Positions 32,472 through 64,000 of a stretch of 64,000 nucleotides of DNA are shown piece after piece (the stretch's first letter is position 1; each line of letters begins with the position of its first letter). Position numbers and translations under genes: made by a program. Origin of the DNA: Loripinus fragilis (taxonomy: Eukaryota; Mollusca; Bivalvia; Lucinida; Lucinidae); NCBI GenBank assembly GCA_964019695.1, contig OZ026515.1, positions 42,089,994-42,153,993 of the forward strand. Direction: 5' to 3'. The notes beneath the pieces were generated by a model that was given only the letters and a program-made list of their open reading frames with translations, did no database searches and was not told the origin of the DNA.

Positions 32472-32675
32472 CAACTTTTTTGTTTGTTTGAGTCAATTCT
32501 TTACATCCTAGTCAATAATTTTACATTCAAGTTGGGACTTTCCTGGGTTGAACCAGTACTAAGCAAAAGATTGGGTCTTGCTAAAGGGCACACCACAGTG
32601 CCTCTGGTGAGGCTCGAACCAATGACACCTTGATCAAAGTCAAGCACTCTATAACTAAGCCACTACGCTCCTCAC
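32472..32675 (-). mobile_element. tRNA-derived SINE, reverse orientation
   Basis: On the - strand it has a tRNA-like head (gtagtggcttagttatagag, ggttcgagcctc), a body with gcaagaccc and a tail with gtaaagaattgactcaaaca. Same family as 26278-26481. Confidence 0.78.
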
Positions 32676-33167
32676 AATTAACATTAAAGGGTGTTTCTGT
32701 GCAGAAGTGATAGCTTCCAGTGTCAAAACTTGTATACTATAGTCCTTGGGATGTACTGTGACCTGGTGACCTACACTCCACACTCCAGTGATTTTAACAT
32801 AATTATGTGTGGTAAAGTGTATCTTTTTGCAGCAGTGATAGCTGAATGTTGACCCAACTTACTTTTCACACTCCAGTGACTCATAATTTTATGAGGTAAA
32901 ATGCATTTTTCTGCAGAAGTGATAGCTGGGAGTGTCGTACCTTGCATAGTATGTTGTCCTTACCCCACTGTTCGAGCATAGCATGCACTGTGATTTGGTG
33001 ACCATGAACAAATAGTTATCCTTCGTGTACACCGAGCAAGCACAGTGATCCAGTGACCTTTACTTATTTCATGCTCCACTGACTTTCATAATTCTACACT
33101 GTAAAATGTAATTTTCTGCAATATCATGGCAGTGATAGCTAAGAGTGTCAAACCTTGAATAGTATTT

Positions 33168-33768
33168 GAGCCAAGATCTGACAAAAGGGACCTTCTGGCA
33201 ATAAAAGTCAAAAGTGAGAGAGTAAGAAAGACCTAGCTATTGCGAACAATTACAGAAAATTTGAAGAAATTATCTTTACAAATAAAAAAGATATGAGTGT
33301 TTAAACTGGTATAGATTATGCGTTTTAAACATGATGTCACTGAACATTGCTAATGACATTCTGACATCAACACCACTGTGTTAATATATGACGTTAATAC
33401 AAAGAAGCTAGGAGCAATATTTCAAGAATGCTCCATGTTTCTGTAAATTAGATGTGTATGCTGTTGCATAGACTGCACAAATGGCCCATATACGCACATT
33501 CTGTGTTTACATAAGCATTTGAAATGAGGTACCCCGTTTTAAAGGAAGTATGTAGTCCATATGCAAAGCTGTTGCCATGGAAACTTACATTATACATATC
33601 ACTTAATTTTATCAGAATTGTTTGCGCCTTTGATTGTATTACATGTTAGAGGCAATTTGACTCTATCATAAGAACATGCAAAATCTTGAAAATATGGACA
33701 TTTTTGAAACTTTGATTACACAAAAACTGCCAAAATGCCCGAAGGACCCTTTTGTCAGATCGGCGCTC
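33168..33768. mobile_element. Inverted-repeat element, about 0.6 kb
   Basis: agatctgacaaaagggacct + tctggca at the left, tgcccgaaggacccttttgt + cagatcggcgctca at the right: inverted over about 26 bp or more. No coding frame inside. Confidence 0.82.
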
Positions 33769-34303
33769 ATTTGTAATTATACCCCCACCCACCAGCCAAT
33801 GTAGTTTAAGGGGAATACTGTTTTCAGCTCATCTGTCAACATTTTGAGTCCCCTTTTTCCAACCAAACATGCATTGTCTAATGGTTAATGTGTGGTGCAA
33901 ATTTGATCAAAATCAGGCAAAAGCTACATAAGTTATTCGACAATAACCTTGAAATGTTGACGGAAGGATGGAATGATGGACATGCTGAAAACTACGTTTG
34001 CAGGGTTATAAACAAGTTGTCGATGGAATAGTTTCATCAGATTCGAAGGTCTTTGCCAGTTTTTATAGACAGGACTGTATATAGTGAATATGGATTTTTT
34101 AAATATGCCCTTTTATATAAACTTTTAAAATAGTTATGTGCTAAAGAAGACAGAAGTTACAGGAATCTTGTCTTGATTCCTGGTGTTCCAGTACTGGAAG
34201 TTCATACGAAACAACGGACAAATGCTGATTTTTTTATTACATATTTATATTTTCTTAAACTTTGGCCTTTGTTTATCATTGCAGTCCATACATGTACCTT
34301 GTT

Positions 34304-35735
34304 AACCCCCGCCGCGAAGCGGAAGGGGGGTTATTGGAATGCCCTTCGTCTGTCAGTAACACTTTCGTGTCCGCTCCACATCTCCTGTACCCTTTGATCG
34401 AACTCCATGAAACTTTACTCATATGTTCCTCTTAGTAAGAGAAAGTGCAGAGCACATGACTCAGCTACCTAGACTCAAGGTCACAGGTCAAGGTCAAAAT
34501 ATTTACCCTTGAATTTTGTGTCCGCTCCATATCTCCTGAACCCTTTGACCGATTTTCATGATACTTCACTCATATGTTCCTCTTCCTATCATATATTCCT
34601 CTTAGTAAGACGGTGTGCAGAGCACATGACCCAGCTACCTAGACTCAAGGTCATCCTCACCGGTGTCACTGCATTGTGGTCCTTGAGCAAGACACATTTA
34701 CCCTAGCTTAGTACTGTTCAACCCAGGAAGACCTGTCCCTGTTTAACTGAAAGATTGTTGATGGGATGTAAAGAATCAAATCAAACAAACAAACAAGACT
34801 CAAGGTCACAGGTCAAGGTCAAAGGATTTACCCTTGAACTTTGTGTCCGCTCCATATCTCCTGAACCCTTTAATCGATTTTCATGAAACTTCACTCATAT
34901 GTTCCTCTTAGTAAGAGGGTGTGCAGAGCACATGACCCAGCTACCTAGACCCAAGGTCACAGGCCAAGGTCAAATGATTTACCCTTGAATTTCGTGTCTG
35001 CTCCATATTACCTGAACCCTTTGATCGATTTTCAGGATACTTCACTCATATGTTCCTCTTAGTAAGAAGGTGTGCAGAGCACATGACCCAGCTACCTAGA
35101 CTCAAGTTCAAGGTCAAAGGATTTACTCTTGAATTTCGTGTCCGCTCCGTATCTCCTGAACCCTTGAGGCGATTTTCATTAAACTTCACCCAAATATTCC
35201 TCTGAGTGAGATAACGTGCAGAACCTATGACTCGTCTACACCGACTCAGTCAAGGTACACAATTCAAGGCCATGTGATTTACCCTTCAATTTGTGTCCGC
35301 TCCATATCTCCTAAACCGTTTGAACTAGTTTCATTATACTTCATTCAAATGTTCCTCTTAGTGAGACAGTGTGCAGAACCCATGATTCAGCTACAAAGAC
35401 TCGAGGTCAAGGTCACAGTTAAAGGTCATAGGCTTTACCCTTGAATTATGTGCGTGCTCCACATCTCCTGAACCCCTTTAGAGATTTTTATAAAGTTTTA
35501 GTCAAATGCTTATCTCATTAAGGCAGTGTGCAGAGCCCTTGACTCAACTACGAAGACTATTGGTCAAGGCACACCTTGAATTTCTTGTCTGTTCCATATC
35601 TGGGGAACCTTTGAAAAAATTCCATTAAACTTTGATCGAATGTTTATCTGGATGTGACGGTATGTAGAACCAAGCCCTCTGTCATTATTCCTTCTACAAC
35701 AAAATGTTACATACTTGCGGCGGGGGATTATAGCT
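34304..35735. mobile_element. Tandem-core element with GC-rich hairpin head
   Basis: The head is ccccgccgcgaagcgg + aagggggg and the end cttgcggcgggggatt. In between are about 8 diverged units carrying tgtccgctccatatctcctg, tcatatgttcctcttagtaa, gtgcagagcacatgac and aaggtcacaggtcaaggtca. A truncated SINE (34651-34797) is inserted in the second unit. Confidence 0.72.
34651..34797 (+). mobile_element. Truncated SINE in a tandem-core element
   Basis: It starts within the B-box side (ctcaccggtgtcactgcatt) and contains ccttgagcaagacacattta and the tail gtaaagaatcaaatcaaaca. The 5' head is missing. Confidence 0.8.
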
Positions 35736-36512
35736 GTCCTTCAGACTGCACTCTTGTTGCAATTGTTTTCCATTACAGATAATAGGGCAGGACAATGATT
35801 TGGATTGTTACAGTTCCTTGTCATTGCATATCTTTAATTTGACATATAAAAATCTTATTTTGGTTCTTTTTTATTTTGGTCAATTTAGGCTTTGAGCCAA
35901 CTTAAGGAGGAATATATTGATGTGGGGGATATACTGAAAGCCTTGCGAGCAGCCCAATTCTTGTTGTCTTTGGTTAACTCTTATAGTATGCACTGTGACA
36001 TGGTGACCCTGACTTTTTATTCCATGCTCCAGTGACTGTTATAAATCCACCTGTTAAAAAGCTTTTCTCTTTGAATAAAATCTTTTAAATACTTTGCTAT
36101 AAAACAAAATGGAGCTTGTTTGATTTTACCCCTAGTAGGTGCAACATCATTTAGGTATACAATTTGAATTGTTAAATTCATGACCTAAATCTTCATGGTT
36201 TCCAAGACATGGGAGATAGCAAAGTGGGGGATTAAAATATAACAGAACTGAATGTGAGCATGTAAATATAATTCACATCATTCATAACAATTCACACAGG
36301 ATCAAGACATTCATTCAGAAACACTAAATCCCATTATTAATAGCCATTTTATAGATAAATGCTTAATATCACAGATAGTATATAATTATAAAAACCTTGT
36401 GAAAAAAATATTGGACGGAATGTAATGTTTTCCAAGCATTGCTGCAGAGATCAATATCTAGTCCTAAATAAGAAACATATTGATTAAAAATAATATTTAT
36501 TTGAGCCAGCTC

Positions 36513-36669
36513 TTAACCCTTATCCCACCAATATTTATGTCCTGAAAATGTTGTCTGCATTTCACGTCTGATGCATATTTTCAGATTAGATTTTATCATT
36601 GAAGCCAACACTATGAACCCAGATCAGACTGCCTTTGGGAGCAGTCTGATCTTGGTCCATATTGTTTGT
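36513..36669. mobile_element. TTAA-family element, left part and core
   Basis: TTAACCCTTATCCCACCAAT at the left, then core cccagatcagactgcctttg / ggagcagtctgatcttggtc at 36606-36669. The right end was not resolved. Confidence 0.7.
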
Positions 36670-37619
36670 AATATAGACTATATAAGAACAGATGCACACA
36701 GGAGCAGACAAGAAAAGCCATGACTGATGGAAAAATGGTTAAAATTTGGAGCTTATTGCATGAGCAACTAGCAAAGACTTGGAGAAATCCTCCTTTTGCG
36801 CATAAATTAGTGTTCTTTCTTATTGTTGGCTCATTTCAAACATTTTTACATAAAATTCTCTTGAAACGTTTCTCTCAGACCCAAACAAGCAATACCATAC
36901 ACTCTGATCTTTCAATTCAAAAATACTTTTGTATTAAAATATTCAACTTGAAAATTTTCACACACAAAAATCTACATGCCTATTTAACAAAAACTGGACT
37001 GTGATAAATCAATGCTGGTTCCATTCTCTCCATAAAGACCATTTACACAAAAAATGGTGTCTCTATTACAAAACATGTACACTAAGTAAAAGGTATTCTC
37101 GAGATTTTTTTTCATATTTTGAGCAGTGATGAGATATGGCCAACTTGATTGGTTTTCAATTTTGGCCTTTCTGAGTGCAATAAAATTCAATTATGCTTAA
37201 TGCTCTAAAAATAGTGAAGGCCCTGATGAGACTGCCCTGGGTCTGTACTGTTCATTTTAGCATTTTGGTCAGGTACCTAGCATTCAAATTTTAGAACATG
37301 CACAATATATTCATACCTAATTGGAATTACTTGCTGTTCTGAGCTTGAATGTTCAAACTTTCCCATGCATTACTGTATAACCATATTTGACCAGAATAAG
37401 TGCACTTTGCTCAGCTTTTCAAATTTCTATACCATCTTTTGAAAATAGAGATCAATTTCAGCTGGCTGCAGAGCAGATCTGGATCCACACTGTTTTTCAT
37501 CCATACAATGAATCCATATTATGAATGATGATTTTTGCACCACTGAATTTGTTGGAAATCAGAAGTCAGCTCTAAAAGAACTCATTATGTCTTTATAAAA
37601 GCATGTGCTTTAATTAGGT

Positions 37620-37856
37620 CAAATATGGGTTTTACTATTAGATTTTCATATCTTTTTATCATTCATTTTAATTGTTTAACTTTAGTAGAGTTCTTTGACT
37701 CTATCAACTAAAGTCACTTCTGGTTTTCTATAAAATTTTATTAATTTTTGTTATTGTTTTTCCTCAACAGAGGTGTTTGACTTTCTCAACTCAAGTCACG
37801 TCTAGTTTTACAATTAGATTTTTGTATTTTTTATCGTTCATTTTTATTGTTTTTCC

Positions 37857-37885
<29 letters not shown>
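37620..37885 (-). repeat. Decayed triplication of the last coding exon edge
   Basis: On the + strand, the motif g-a-g-t/g-t-(c/g)-t-t-t-g-a-c-t, followed by a (c/t)tcaactaaagtcac-like stretch and a T-rich block with tttttcctcaa, occurs near 37685, 37772 and 37863 (spacing about 88-91). The third copy is the end of the coding exon, including the stop. The other two lie downstream of the stop in the transcript and are diverged. Confidence 0.75.
37737..37742 (-). terminator. Possible poly(A) signal of the CCDC180-like gene
   Basis: AATAAA on the - strand about 115 nt past the stop. The region is AT-rich, so chance occurrence is possible. Confidence 0.3.

Positions 37886-64000
<26,115 letters not shown>

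Larger units (their letters stand above)
29849..37856. other. Region between the convergent genes
   Basis: About 8 kb between two stop codons that face each other. It holds the 3' UTRs (ends unknown) and several listed elements. Unassigned parts: 30100-30500, 31125-31730, 32690-33165, 35740-36510, 36670-37610. No supported gene found. Confidence 0.6.

Overview
The window is animal nuclear DNA. It is AT-rich, its genes are split into short exons by GT-AG introns, and most of the sequence is repeats. The repeat types (tRNA-derived SINEs, tandem-core elements opening with a GC-rich hairpin, many small palindromic inverted-repeat elements) and the two genes point to a mollusc, most likely a heterodont bivalve. 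The species cannot be fixed from the sequence alone. No bacterial genes, rRNA, CRISPR array or viral genome were seen.

Two genes are present, arranged tail to tail. On the + strand, positions 1-29848 carry the last 15 exons of a TTC28-like gene (tetratricopeptide repeat protein 28): the CHAT-like domain and C-terminal region. The TPR part lies to the left of the window. All 15 exons join in phase to 744 codons plus a stop. On the - strand, from beyond 64000 down to 37857, lie the last exons of a coiled-coil gene resembling CCDC180 (DUF4456 region). Six exons and one array-embedded exon join in phase to a stop at 37857.

The most unusual structures are tandem arrays made from exon 3' ends plus their splice donors. 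One TTC28-like exon (17332-17443) is followed by 12 more copies with a 131-bp period. One CCDC180-like exon has been amplified into about 90 copies (134-bp and 104-bp units) that fill 53.7-64.0 kb and run off the end. A third, decayed triplication involves the last coding exon of the CCDC180-like gene (37.6-37.9 kb).

Inside one CCDC180-like intron is a three-level nest. A 30-bp perfect inverted-repeat element with TA duplication (39771-46382) contains a tyrosine-recombinase element with split direct repeats (A1 40039-40403, B1 43902-44587, A2 44587-44951, B2 45037-45722). That element in turn contains a 1.3-kb GTA/GTG/GCA microsatellite bounded by its own inverted repeats (40788-42160). The recombinase element has the DIRS/Ngaro/PAT terminal layout and a SAP-like N-terminal reading frame, but no reverse transcriptase was visible. 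It is the best candidate here for an undescribed kind of element.

The rest of the introns and the intergenic region is packed with small inverted-repeat elements. These include a TTAA-flanked palindromic family with about 20 copies, a hAT-type element with an exact 8-bp duplication, several TA-type and other families, and SINE copies. Coordinates of exons were derived by hand from splice sites and phase; gene names rest on recognised family similarity, not on a database search.
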